5,946 nt of DNA. It comes from an uncultured Gemmatimonadaceae bacterium. Lineage in GTDB: Bacteria; Gemmatimonadota; Gemmatimonadetes; Gemmatimonadales; Gemmatimonadaceae. The notes beneath the pieces are model-generated. The model did no database searches. It was not told the origin of the DNA and saw nothing but the letters and a program-made list of their open reading frames with translations. The stretch's first letter is position 1, and each line of letters opens with the position of its first letter. This document shows positions 1-5,946 of this stretch, piece by piece. The stretch is from positions 1-5,946 of the forward strand of contig CATPBN010000095.1 in assembly GCA_955652635.1 (NCBI GenBank), in the 5' to 3' direction. Both the position numbers and the translations under genes were made by a program.

Positions 1-101
1 AGGCCTTTCATTTTCTCCCGATGGCTCAGCCACGTCTTCAGCATCCAGCGTGTTATTGCAAAAACGATTGCGATTGCGATGTCGTTGGCGAGGACATTCA
101 T
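1..101 (-). CDS. Small putative membrane protein, N-terminal part only
   Basis: An ATG at 101-99 opens a frame that runs without a stop to the left edge, so only the first 33 residues are visible. It begins MNVLANDIAIAIVF. Residues about 7-16 are hydrophobic, and a basic, aromatic stretch follows with Trp19, Lys22, Trp24 and the segment SHREKMKG. A short N-terminal membrane helix followed by a charged HREKM-like tail resembles the small single-pass proteins of unknown function common in many bacteria. The closest in-frame stop upstream is at 156-158, and no ATG lies between it and 101. No good Shine-Dalgarno is present. It lies 145 nt downstream of the amidohydrolase on the same strand, so it may be a distal operon member or have its own promoter. 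I cannot name a function, and because it is cut it could still be a chance frame. Confidence 0.5.
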   Translation of the reverse strand, partial: MNVLANDIAIAIVFAITRWMLKTWLSHREKMKG

Positions 102-246
102 GATCCGATTCCGGGTGTTGGTGTTTGCGGGAGTTCGACCGACGGCTACGATTTCTTACGAGGTCCGACCTGCGAAGGTGTCGACCCCTCGTAATCAGTA
201 CGCTGCGGCGACCCACCGCAACGCCCTCCCACCTTCACGTCGTCTC
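102..246 (-). other. Spacer with a candidate hairpin after the amidohydrolase stop
   Basis: This 145-nt non-coding spacer separates the amidohydrolase stop from the small membrane ORF. The clearest structure is an imperfect inverted repeat: TGCGG at 204-208 pairs with CCGCA at 216-220 across a 7-nt loop, and two more pairs lie beyond one mismatch (201-202 with 222-223). On the minus strand it starts about 24 nt after the stop codon, where a terminator would be expected. No T-tract follows, so it is not a classic intrinsic terminator. A second short palindrome, AGGTC-C-GACCT, sits at 161-171 between the hairpin and the ATG at 101. I see no convincing -35/-10 pair. Confidence 0.3.
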
Positions 247-1665
247 CTAGGGGTCACTCACTTGTACCGGGCTTGTTCCTCGCGTGCGGCGCTGGTCAAT
301 TGGTGCCCGTACAGCCCTCCCCGGCGCGACGCCCTCGACGGCCCGCGCATTCGCGACCACTGACACACCGTTCACGATAACGTGCTGAATGCCAATAGGC
401 GACAACGATGGCTCTCGGTACGTCGACCGATCCACCACCGTCGCCGGGTCAAAGATGGTAATGTCCGCGTCCGCGCCAGCTCGCAAGCGCCCCTTGTGCC
501 TCATCGCCGGTACTCGCGCCTCGAGTCGCTGCGCCGGCATCAGCGTCATCTTGCTGATTGCTTCCATCAATGAGAGAGAGTGGGTCTCGCGCACGTAGCG
601 GCCGAGCACCCTGGAGAAGGTCCCCGTTGTGCGTGGATGGCCCGTGCCGTTTTGCCAGTATGCATCGCTCGCAATGATGGTGAGTGGACTGGTTATCGCC
701 GCGGCGACCATCTGCTCGGTGTTGGTGTGGACCACGATTGGTCCGCCGATCCGGCCATATCGCTGAAAGGTTTCGCGATTCAACCGCTCGCCCGTACTCG
801 GCCATTCCAGGTCGCCCAGGCGCTCATCGGGCGCGGATTTATAGATGTCTTGTATGGTGGCCGACTGAATCTCTGTCATTCCCGCAGCGTAAGGATACGC
901 CTCCGTCGTCACGTCGTGTCCGCGAGCCCGCGCATCTCTGATCATCTCCAGCATGACGGGCGTTTCGGCAAGGGCTGAACTATTTATGTGGACCACATGT
1001 AGCGGAGCGTTGGTTTCGCTGGCGAGCGAGAGCGCTTCTTTCAGACCGGCGACGCCCGGCGTTATGTGCAGGTGTACTGGCGTTTTTGTCTTTGCGGCGA
1101 TGGTGAATACGGCCAACAGCTCATCTCGCGTGGCCGCCGGCGTGTACGGAAACCCAGCGCCGATGTCGACCGCGCCCTCACCGAGGCCAATCTCAATGCG
1201 CTCCGCGATCTCGCCAATCTGCGCGGGCGACGCGACGCGATAGGCTCCCTCGCCGACCGGCATGAAGGTGCCGGGATCGTGCATCACCGCCATCCTGACT
1301 TTGATGTGGCCGATGCTCACGCCATAGTTGATTAGTTGGGCGGCACTTCGCTCGCGGTACCAGGCATCGACATCCGATGTTCCGAGCTCGAGCTCCAGAG
1401 TTGTCGTCACTCCGTCAAGCGAATAGAACCGGTATGTCTCCGGCGTCTGTCCGTGGGCGTGAAGATCTATGAAGCCGGGGGCGACGACGAGGCCGCGCGC
1501 GTCGATCGTGTCCCGGCCATGGATGGCTTGTGTCGTGATTACGGCGATTCGTCCGTCGAGGAGTCCGATATTGCGGACCGCATCGAGGTTGGACTCAGGA
1601 TCAATGACGCGCCCGCCGAGAATCACGCGGTCGTAGATAGCGTTCGCTGTGCTCTCAGGACACAT
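247..1665 (-). CDS. D-aminoacylase / N-acyl-D-glutamate deacylase family amidohydrolase
   Basis: This is a metal-dependent amidohydrolase of 472 residues, predicted to remove the acyl group from N-acyl-D-amino acids. Numbering is from the ATG at 1665. The N-terminal beta-sandwich segment includes YDRVILGGRVIDPES. PGFIDLHAHGQ carries the HxH metal pair (His69, His71). Further candidate ligands are HLH (His198, His200) and PLHVVH (His223, His226), and Asp334 in IIASDAY is the expected catalytic acid. TTEAYPYAAGMT (about 253-264) and GHPRTTGTFSRVLGRYVRE (about 342-360) are hallmark D-aminoacylase segments, as is GADADITIFDP near the C-terminus. Where characterised D-aminoacylases have a metal-bridging Cys, this protein has LELELG (Glu91, Glu93). 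No signal peptide is visible, so it is probably cytoplasmic. A TTG at 1704 would lengthen it by 13 residues, but the ATG starts close to the family's normal N-terminus and overlaps the lactonase stop by only 11 nt, which suggests translational coupling. The family call is firm; the exact acyl-amino acid is not known. Confidence 0.9.
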   Translation of the reverse strand: MCPESTANAIYDRVILGGRVIDPESNLDAVRNIGLLDGRIAVITTQAIHGRDTIDARGLVVAPGFIDLHAHGQTPETYRFYSLDGVTTTLELELGTSDVDAWYRERSAAQLINYGVSIGHIKVRMAVMHDPGTFMPVGEGAYRVASPAQIGEIAERIEIGLGEGAVDIGAGFPYTPAATRDELLAVFTIAAKTKTPVHLHITPGVAGLKEALSLASETNAPLHVVHINSSALAETPVMLEMIRDARARGHDVTTEAYPYAAGMTEIQSATIQDIYKSAPDERLGDLEWPSTGERLNRETFQRYGRIGGPIVVHTNTEQMVAAAITSPLTIIASDAYWQNGTGHPRTTGTFSRVLGRYVRETHSLSLMEAISKMTLMPAQRLEARVPAMRHKGRLRAGADADITIFDPATVVDRSTYREPSLSPIGIQHVIVNGVSVVANARAVEGVAPGRAVRAPIDQRRTRGTSPVQVSDP

Positions 1666-2848
1666 GCGCTCGGAATCGGAGGCAGACCGGACTCGGTAAC
1701 GCAATCCGCTGGCGTGTCGGTGTCAATTTGCCGCTCTCCTGATCGCGACCGAACACCACTATCGAATTGGACTTCTGATTTGCAACGAGCAGCCACCGAC
1801 CGGTCGGATCCAGGCTGAAGTTGCGCGGCCAGTCGCCATCCGTGGAGACCACCTGATCTAGTGTAAGCGCGCCGCTAGACGCTACTGAGAACGCGGCGAT
1901 GCTATTGTGGCCGCGGTTCGACACGTACAACGTGCGGCCCGATGGTGCGACGTGGATGTCGGCAGGGTAATTCGTACCTGTCCAGCCCGGCGGAAGCGTC
2001 GAACGCGTATCGATCGGAGACAGCTTCCCCCGCTCGGCGTCGAAGCGAAGCGTGGCCACCGTGGAATCGAGCTCGTTGGCGACGAACACTAGTGGCAGCG
2101 TTGGATGGAACGCAAGATGTCGGGGGCCCGCTCCCGCGCGCATGACCGCGTCGCCGCCCTCAACGTGGCGCAACTTATGGACTTCGGCGTCGAGATGATA
2201 AACGAACACGCGGTCGGCGCCGAGGTCAGCGGCGAGCGCGAACCGGTTGGACGGATCGGCAATGATGCAGTGTGCGTGCGGCTCGCTCTGGCGATCAGCG
2301 ATCGGTCCGCTGCCCGTGTGCTTTACGACGGATGTCGCGGGCGCGAGTGATCCGTCGGACTGAATAGGCAGCAGCGCGACACTGCCGCCGTCGTAGTTGG
2401 CGACGAGCGCAACCCGGCCGCTGCCGTCCACACTCACGAAGCAAGGCGCACTACCTTCCGACGGCTGGTCGCCCAGTCGACTGAGCGCGCCGGTGCCGCG
2501 CGCGATCGCGAAGGAGCTGACCGCACCGGTCGCCCTGCCGTTGTGCTTCTCGACCTCATTCACGGCGTAGAGAACGCGGCCATTCGGGTGGATGGCGAGG
2601 AACGACGGGTTCGCGCCCGCGTCGACTGAGCCAATCAACCGCAGCTGCCCCGAGCGCCGGTCCATGCGAACGAGATAAATCCCCTTGGATTTGCCATCGT
2701 CGGTATACGTCCCGACGTAAAGAAGTTCATCGTCCAATTGCGAGTCCTCGGGCCACGTGAAACCCTTCGCGCCAGGCGCGAGCGCGACGAGACCGAGCGC
2801 CGATGCGGTAAGGAAGTCGCGTCTCGAGGGCTCACGAGCGTTTGTCAT
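1655..2848 (-). CDS. Tat-exported lactonase of the beta-propeller (6-phosphogluconolactonase-like) family
   Basis: The protein has 397 residues from the ATG at 2848. It opens with a twin-arginine signal: MTNAREPSRRDFL, then a hydrophobic stretch to about residue 28. It should therefore be folded in the cytoplasm and sent to the periplasm or outer face. The rest matches the seven-bladed propeller lactonase family (Pfam Lactonase): LYVGTYT (about 43-49), NPSFLAIHPNG (about 80-90), SEPHAH (about 188-193), AGPRHLAFHP (about 240-249), LYVSNRGHNSIAAF (about 307-320), WPRNFSLDPTG (about 340-350) and the family's usual C-terminal LPSPVC. The length is typical. Family members hydrolyse 6-phosphogluconolactone in the cytosol, but an exported copy probably acts on an unphosphorylated sugar lactone or has another role. 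Upstream in-frame starts exist (ATG 2887, TTG 2911); 2848 is chosen because it gives a standard Tat n-region. No clear Shine-Dalgarno is seen. Its end overlaps the start of the amidohydrolase, so the two probably form an operon. Confidence 0.88.
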   Translation of the reverse strand: MTNAREPSRRDFLTASALGLVALAPGAKGFTWPEDSQLDDELLYVGTYTDDGKSKGIYLVRMDRRSGQLRLIGSVDAGANPSFLAIHPNGRVLYAVNEVEKHNGRATGAVSSFAIARGTGALSRLGDQPSEGSAPCFVSVDGSGRVALVANYDGGSVALLPIQSDGSLAPATSVVKHTGSGPIADRQSEPHAHCIIADPSNRFALAADLGADRVFVYHLDAEVHKLRHVEGGDAVMRAGAGPRHLAFHPTLPLVFVANELDSTVATLRFDAERGKLSPIDTRSTLPPGWTGTNYPADIHVAPSGRTLYVSNRGHNSIAAFSVASSGALTLDQVVSTDGDWPRNFSLDPTGRWLLVANQKSNSIVVFGRDQESGKLTPTRQRIALPSPVCLRFRAHVS

Positions 2849-2929
2849 CGACAACAAAGTGGCAGTCGGAGACCCGCGCCGCCACATTAACCGAGCGTAA
2901 GCGCAGATCAATATTCGACCACTGACAAA
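2849..2929. promoter_or_regulatory. Divergent intergenic region between lactonase and hexosaminidase
   Basis: This 81-nt gap lies between the chosen lactonase ATG and the hexosaminidase ATG, and must hold the promoters for both directions unless the lactonase starts further upstream. The best plus-strand match I see is TTAACC (2887-2892), 17 nt, then AATATT (2910-2915). It agrees with the sigma-70 consensus at 4 of 6 positions in each box and would give a leader of under 10 nt, consistent with the lack of a Shine-Dalgarno before ATG 2930. On the minus strand the best -35-like box is TTGATC (2912-2907), without a good -10. A shared operator is possible, but no strong symmetric site is visible. 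Confidence 0.35.
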
Positions 2930-5014
2930 ATGAAACCTACGCCCGTTCTCGTCCTTTTTTTCCCCGTCCTCCTGGCTACGCCCTCAGCGGCTCAAACGGA
3001 TCTCCGCCTCATTCCCCAGCCGCGGGAGATGCGGGTGGAAGGGTCGGTGTCCGTGCCAAACGGGATCACCGTCGCCCGGCCGGCGAATGCTGAAGATCGG
3101 TTTGCGGCTTTGGATCTCGCGAATGCACTGACGGAGCGCGGGATTCGCGTAGTCACTGGCGAGACAGGGCCAGGTCCCCACGTCGTGCTCCTCCGCGCGC
3201 AGGCTTCTACGGCCCAGAACGTCCTACGGCGCCATTCGCTCAAGCTCGATCCGGCGATGAAGGACGAAGGCTACGTCATCACCCCCGACGGCAATCGCAT
3301 CGTCGTCATCGGCACAACCTCGGCCGGCGTGTTCTACGGCGCCCAGACCGTGAAGCAGATCGTGAGTGGCGACGGCGACCAGGCCAAACTCTATCGCGCG
3401 ACGATTCGCGACTGGCCGGCGATGCGCTACCGTGGATTCCACGACGATCTCTCACGTGGCCCGGTGCCAACGCTCGACTTCCAGAAAAAGCAGATCCGGA
3501 CATTCGCCGCGTATAAGATCAACACTTTCTCGCCTTACTTCGAGCACACACTCGCTTATGACTCGAATCCGTTGATTGCGCCGCCGGGCGGCGCGCTCAG
3601 CCACGCTGATGTGAAGGCGCTCGTCGCGTACGCAGCCAACTATCACATCGACATCATCCCGGAACAGGAAGCGTTCGGCCATCTGCATCATGTGCTGAAG
3701 TACGAGATCTATTCGCCCCTCGGAGAGACGCCGCACGGACATGTGCTGGCGCCGGGCCAGCCGGGCTCGCTCCCTCTCATCCGGCAGATGTTCTCCGAGA
3801 TCAACACGCTCTTTCCCAGCCGGTTCGTTCATCTCGGCGCAGACGAAACGTTCGAGCTTGGACGCGGGCAGACCGCGGACAGAGTCAAGGCCGTTGGAAT
3901 TGGCGTCGTATATCTCGATTTCCTCAGGCAGATCGCAGATGCGCTTCGGCCGAGCGGAAAGAGATTTCTGTTCTGGGGCGACGTCGCGTTGAGCTCACCC
4001 GAGCTGGTGAATACCATTCCGAAGGACCTGATCGCCGTCCCGTGGACCTACGCCGCCGATACCTCGTACGTTCGATTCATCGCTCCGTTTCGCAATGTAG
4101 GGATGGAGACATGGGTCGCACCCGGCGTAAGCAGCTGGAATCGCGTCTATCCCAACAACGCCGTAGCTCTCGTCAACATCCAGCGTTTCGTGCGCGATGG
4201 ACAACGGCTCGGCGCTACCGGAATGATCAACACTTCATGGGATGACGATGGCGAGGCGCTGTTCAATCAAACATGGTACGGTGATCTGTTCGGCGCGGCA
4301 GCGGGATGGCAGGAAGGGGAGAGCAGCATCGACGCGTTTGCCTCGAGTTACGGCCGGGTGTTTCACGGCGATCTGAGCGGCAAGATCGACGAGGCACAGC
4401 GACGGCTCTCGGCGGCCCACGCGCTGCTGGGTGACGCAAAGGTCGGTGATGCGAACGACTACCTGTTCTGGCTGGATCCCTGGACCGATGAAGGACGCAG
4501 CATGGCCCAGCGCATCCGGCCTTACACGCACGACCTGCGTATTCTCGCCGAGTCCGCGCTGGTCTTCATAGCGCAGGCGGAGCCAAAAATCACGCGCGAG
4601 CGCGATGCGATCGAGGCGATGAAGCTCGGCGCGCGCCGGATCGATTTCATCGGAATGAAGTTTCAGTTCGCCGACGAAGTAGTCGCGATGTACGATCGCG
4701 CCGCCGACACGACGAGCAAATCACCGGGACGCGATCTGGCGGACATCACCGGTGTGAACGGAAGGCTGCAGGATCTCCGCGACGGCTATTCTCTCATCCG
4801 GGATGAATACGAGAAGGCATGGCTGAGGGAGAACAGGCCGTACTGGCTTCACAACACTCTTGCACGCTACGACCTCGCGACGCAGCTGTGGATGGAGCGC
4901 GCCGACCGGATCAATCTCGCACGGCAGGAGTGGTACCGGAGCCATAAGCTTCTCCCTGCGGCAAGTCTCGGGATTCCCGCCAGTATGCCGGGATTGGTTG
5001 CGTACCCCCGGTAG
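2930..5014 (+). CDS. Secreted GH20 beta-N-acetylhexosaminidase-like glycosidase
   Basis: The protein has 694 residues. Residues 1-21 form a Sec signal peptide (hydrophobic LVLFFPVLLA, likely cleavage after SAA), so it should act in the periplasm or outside the cell. Residues about 24-148 form the GH20b accessory domain: LIPQPREMRVEG at the start, and DEGYVI and GVFYGAQTVKQI near its end. The catalytic barrel spans about 160-460: YRGFHDDLSR (about 167-176, with the substrate-binding Arg expected on the first strand), IIPEQEAFGHLHH (about 242-254), then HLGADE (301-306), the GH20 signature. Asp305 would position the substrate N-acetyl group and Glu306 would be the acid/base. Trp349, Trp395, Trp403 and Trp437 in TSWDDDGE are candidate sugar-stacking residues. 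Residues about 465-690 are mostly amphipathic helix with no domain I recognise. The usual product would be terminal GlcNAc or GalNAc; the natural glycan is unknown. GH84 also carries the accessory domain but uses an Asp-Asp pair, so GH20 fits better. No clear ribosome binding site precedes ATG 2930. Confidence 0.88.
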   Translation: MKPTPVLVLFFPVLLATPSAAQTDLRLIPQPREMRVEGSVSVPNGITVARPANAEDRFAALDLANALTERGIRVVTGETGPGPHVVLLRAQASTAQNVLRRHSLKLDPAMKDEGYVITPDGNRIVVIGTTSAGVFYGAQTVKQIVSGDGDQAKLYRATIRDWPAMRYRGFHDDLSRGPVPTLDFQKKQIRTFAAYKINTFSPYFEHTLAYDSNPLIAPPGGALSHADVKALVAYAANYHIDIIPEQEAFGHLHHVLKYEIYSPLGETPHGHVLAPGQPGSLPLIRQMFSEINTLFPSRFVHLGADETFELGRGQTADRVKAVGIGVVYLDFLRQIADALRPSGKRFLFWGDVALSSPELVNTIPKDLIAVPWTYAADTSYVRFIAPFRNVGMETWVAPGVSSWNRVYPNNAVALVNIQRFVRDGQRLGATGMINTSWDDDGEALFNQTWYGDLFGAAAGWQEGESSIDAFASSYGRVFHGDLSGKIDEAQRRLSAAHALLGDAKVGDANDYLFWLDPWTDEGRSMAQRIRPYTHDLRILAESALVFIAQAEPKITRERDAIEAMKLGARRIDFIGMKFQFADEVVAMYDRAADTTSKSPGRDLADITGVNGRLQDLRDGYSLIRDEYEKAWLRENRPYWLHNTLARYDLATQLWMERADRINLARQEWYRSHKLLPAASLGIPASMPGLVAYPR

Positions 5015-5063
5015 AGAAAAAAACTTCTTCCTTGAGTAAGCCCGTTGGATTCCCCGTTCATCA

Positions 5064-5087
5064 CCTCTTGAAAAGATTGAAGAGGAG
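5064..5087 (+). promoter_or_regulatory. ridA ribosome binding site inside a small hairpin
   Basis: AGAGGAG at 5081-5087, 3 nt before the ATG, is the only strong Shine-Dalgarno in the window. CCTCTT (5064-5069) is an exact complement of AAGAGG (5080-5085), with a 10-nt A-rich loop between them. If formed, the 6-bp stem would cover most of the Shine-Dalgarno, so translation of ridA and the PLP-enzyme gene coupled to it could be restrained by local RNA structure. The repeat is certain; a regulatory role is inference, since short matches to a Shine-Dalgarno arise easily by chance. Confidence 0.35.
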
Positions 5088-5090
5088 CCC

Positions 5091-5474
5091 ATGAGAAACG
5101 CCATCCTGACGGAGAAGGCGCCGAAGCCTATTGGTCCGTATTCGCAGGCAGTCATCGAGGGAGATTTCATTTTCGTTGCGGGGCAGGGATGCACCAATCC
5201 GTTGACCGGGAGGCTCGAGCTTGGGGACGTTCGGTCGGAAACGAAGCTAACGTTTGAGAACATCCGGGCGATCCTCAGGGCGGGGGGCTCATCACTCGAC
5301 GACGTCATGAAGTGCAACGTTTATCTTCGCGACATCAACGATTTCGCCGCGATGAACGAGGTTTACCAGACATTCTTCTCGGCGCCGTATCCGGCACGGA
5401 CAACAATCCAGGCAGGCGCGCTTCCGGGCGGCATCGCCGTCGAGATCGAGTGCATCGCGAAGAAGCCCCGATAG
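5091..5474 (+). CDS. ridA: RidA family reactive imine/enamine deaminase
   Basis: This 127-residue protein has the normal length for the YjgF/YER057c/UK114 (RidA) family, which forms cytoplasmic trimers and hydrolyses 2-aminoacrylate and related imines released by PLP enzymes, giving 2-ketoacids and ammonia. Visible hallmarks are APKPIGPYSQA (10-20, with Tyr17), FVAGQ (28-32), CNVYLRDINDFAAMNEVYQTFF (75-96, most of it the classic RidA signature), Arg103 in YPARTT, which is the conserved substrate-carboxylate Arg, and VEIECIA (117-123) with Glu120. The strand after FVAGQ reads GCTNPLTGRL instead of the common IPLDP-type segment, so this may belong to one of the RidA-like subfamilies and not the archetype. 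ATG 5091 is fixed by the AGAGGAG 3 nt upstream. Its stop TAG shares its last base with the GTG of the next gene, which points to coupled translation with a PLP enzyme and supports a role in clearing that enzyme's imine product. Family certain; exact substrate not. Confidence 0.92.
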   Translation: MRNAILTEKAPKPIGPYSQAVIEGDFIFVAGQGCTNPLTGRLELGDVRSETKLTFENIRAILRAGGSSLDDVMKCNVYLRDINDFAAMNEVYQTFFSAPYPARTTIQAGALPGGIAVEIECIAKKPR

Positions 5475-5946
5475 TGGACGCGATCGACCTCGACACACCC
5501 GCCCTCTACGTCGATCTCGACGTCCTCGAGAACAACATCGCTCGGATGCAGGAGCAATGTCGCGCGTGGGGTGTCGAGCTCCGGCCTCATGTGAAGACCC
5601 ACAAGATCCGCGAGATTGCTCAGATGCAGCTCGATGCCGGGGCAATCGGGATCACGGTCGCCAAGCTGGGCGAGGCGGAGGTGTTGCCGGGCGACGATGT
5701 GCTTGTAGCCTACCCCTTGGTGAAGGCGAAGCTGCCGCGTTTGAGAGAGCTGGCGAAGAAGCGGCGCGTGAAGGTTGCGGTCGATTCGGTCGAGGTCGCT
5801 CGTGACCTCCAGGGGATCGAAACTCTGGTGGAGATCGATATCGGCGTGGGCCGCACCGGTGTGCAGTCACCCGAACAGGCAGTCGAGGTCGCGAAGGCGT
5901 GTTCGGATTTCCAGGGGATCTTCTACTGGCCGTCGTGGCTCGACGA
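5474..5946 (+). CDS. D-threonine aldolase / D-serine dehydratase-like PLP enzyme, N-terminal part
   Basis: The frame starts at GTG 5474-5476, overlapping the ridA stop as TAGTG, and runs off the right edge with 157 residues visible. It matches the N-terminal alanine-racemase-like barrel of fold-type III D-threonine aldolases and D-serine dehydratases: DTPALYVDLDVLENNIARM (7-25), then LRPHVKTHK (36-44), where Lys41 is the expected PLP Schiff-base lysine. ITVAKLGEAEVL (60-71), VAVDSVE (101-107) and VEIDIGVGRTGV (119-130) are further family motifs. Two inter-motif segments are shorter than in the members I know, and the usual Y-x-G-H motif near residue 150 is replaced by FYWPSWLD. Family enzymes either cleave D-threonine to glycine and acetaldehyde or dehydrate D-serine to pyruvate and ammonia with a metal ion. 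The C-terminal metal-binding residues that would distinguish these lie beyond the window. Immediate coupling to RidA leans toward a dehydratase that releases aminoacrylate; this is inference. Confidence 0.85.
   Translation, partial: MDAIDLDTPALYVDLDVLENNIARMQEQCRAWGVELRPHVKTHKIREIAQMQLDAGAIGITVAKLGEAEVLPGDDVLVAYPLVKAKLPRLRELAKKRRVKVAVDSVEVARDLQGIETLVEIDIGVGRTGVQSPEQAVEVAKACSDFQGIFYWPSWLD

Noticed and set aside
65..80. Tandem CGATTG repeat as a regulatory or mobile repeat
   Set aside because: Only about two and a half copies, explained by Ile-Ala repetition in the small membrane ORF.
79..363. 94-codon plus-strand frame covering the left spacer and the end of the amidohydrolase
   Set aside because: It overlaps the firmly supported C-terminal coding part of the amidohydrolase on the other strand and shows no recognisable motif or ribosome binding site.
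1666..1704. TTG start at 1704 for the amidohydrolase
   Set aside because: It adds 13 Arg/Ser-rich residues before the family's normal N-terminus and increases overlap with the lactonase to 50 nt; the ATG at 1665 is more economical.
1336..1818. 160-codon plus-strand frame antisense to the amidohydrolase/lactonase junction
   Set aside because: Both minus-strand genes are supported by many family motifs across this stretch; the antisense translation is low-complexity and unrecognisable.
2842..2854. Palindrome TTGTC-ATC-GACAA at the lactonase start codon as an operator
   Set aside because: Five-base arms are expected by chance, and it overlaps the start codon with no second copy in the divergent spacer.
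4969..5023. Possible terminator after the hexosaminidase: CGGGA-T-TCCCG (4969-4979), CCGGG/CCCGG (4988-4992 with 5007-5011) and a run of seven A (5017-5023)
   Set aside because: The stems are short and lie inside or at the end of the coding region, and the homopolymer is A on the coding strand, so it lacks the T-tract a plus-strand terminator needs. In the other direction there is no gene to end here.
4721..5317. 198-codon open frame on the minus strand opposite the end of the hexosaminidase and the start of ridA
   Set aside because: It spans two well-supported genes and the gap between them, its translation resembles no family, and open antisense frames are common in GC-rich DNA.

Overview
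The window looks like a piece of chromosome from a GC-rich, Gram-negative, probably soil or sediment heterotroph. The evidence is high GC third positions, dense coding, a Sec-type and a Tat-type export signal, and few canonical Shine-Dalgarno sites. Gemmatimonadota or Acidobacteriota would fit this mix of protein families. That is an inference from general familiarity, not a match, and confidence is low. I see no mobile element, tRNA, rRNA or CRISPR array.

Layout: two gene groups diverge from a short spacer at 2849-2929. The minus-strand group, read right to left, has a Tat-exported seven-bladed beta-propeller lactonase (1655-2848), which overlaps by 11 nt a metal-dependent amidohydrolase of the D-aminoacylase / N-acyl-D-glutamate deacylase type (247-1665). 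A 145-nt spacer and the start of a small, probably membrane-anchored protein follow (1-101, cut by the window edge). The plus-strand group has a secreted GH20 beta-N-acetylhexosaminidase-like enzyme with a long helical C-terminal tail (2930-5014), then a RidA-family imine deaminase (5091-5474). RidA shares one base (TAGTG) with the start of a fold-type III PLP enzyme of the D-threonine aldolase / D-serine dehydratase family (5474-5946, cut by the right edge).

Working together (inference): the set reads as a catabolic island for N-acetylated amino sugars and D-amino acids. The exported hexosaminidase could trim GlcNAc-containing glycans. The deacylase would free D-amino acids from N-acyl-D-amino acids. 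The PLP enzyme would break down beta-hydroxy D-amino acids such as D-serine or D-threonine. RidA would hydrolyse the reactive enamine/imine such dehydration releases. The lactonase may open a sugar lactone in the periplasm, but its substrate is not evident. Bacterial cell-wall or exopolymer debris would be a natural source for all of these substrates, though the sequence alone does not prove a single pathway.
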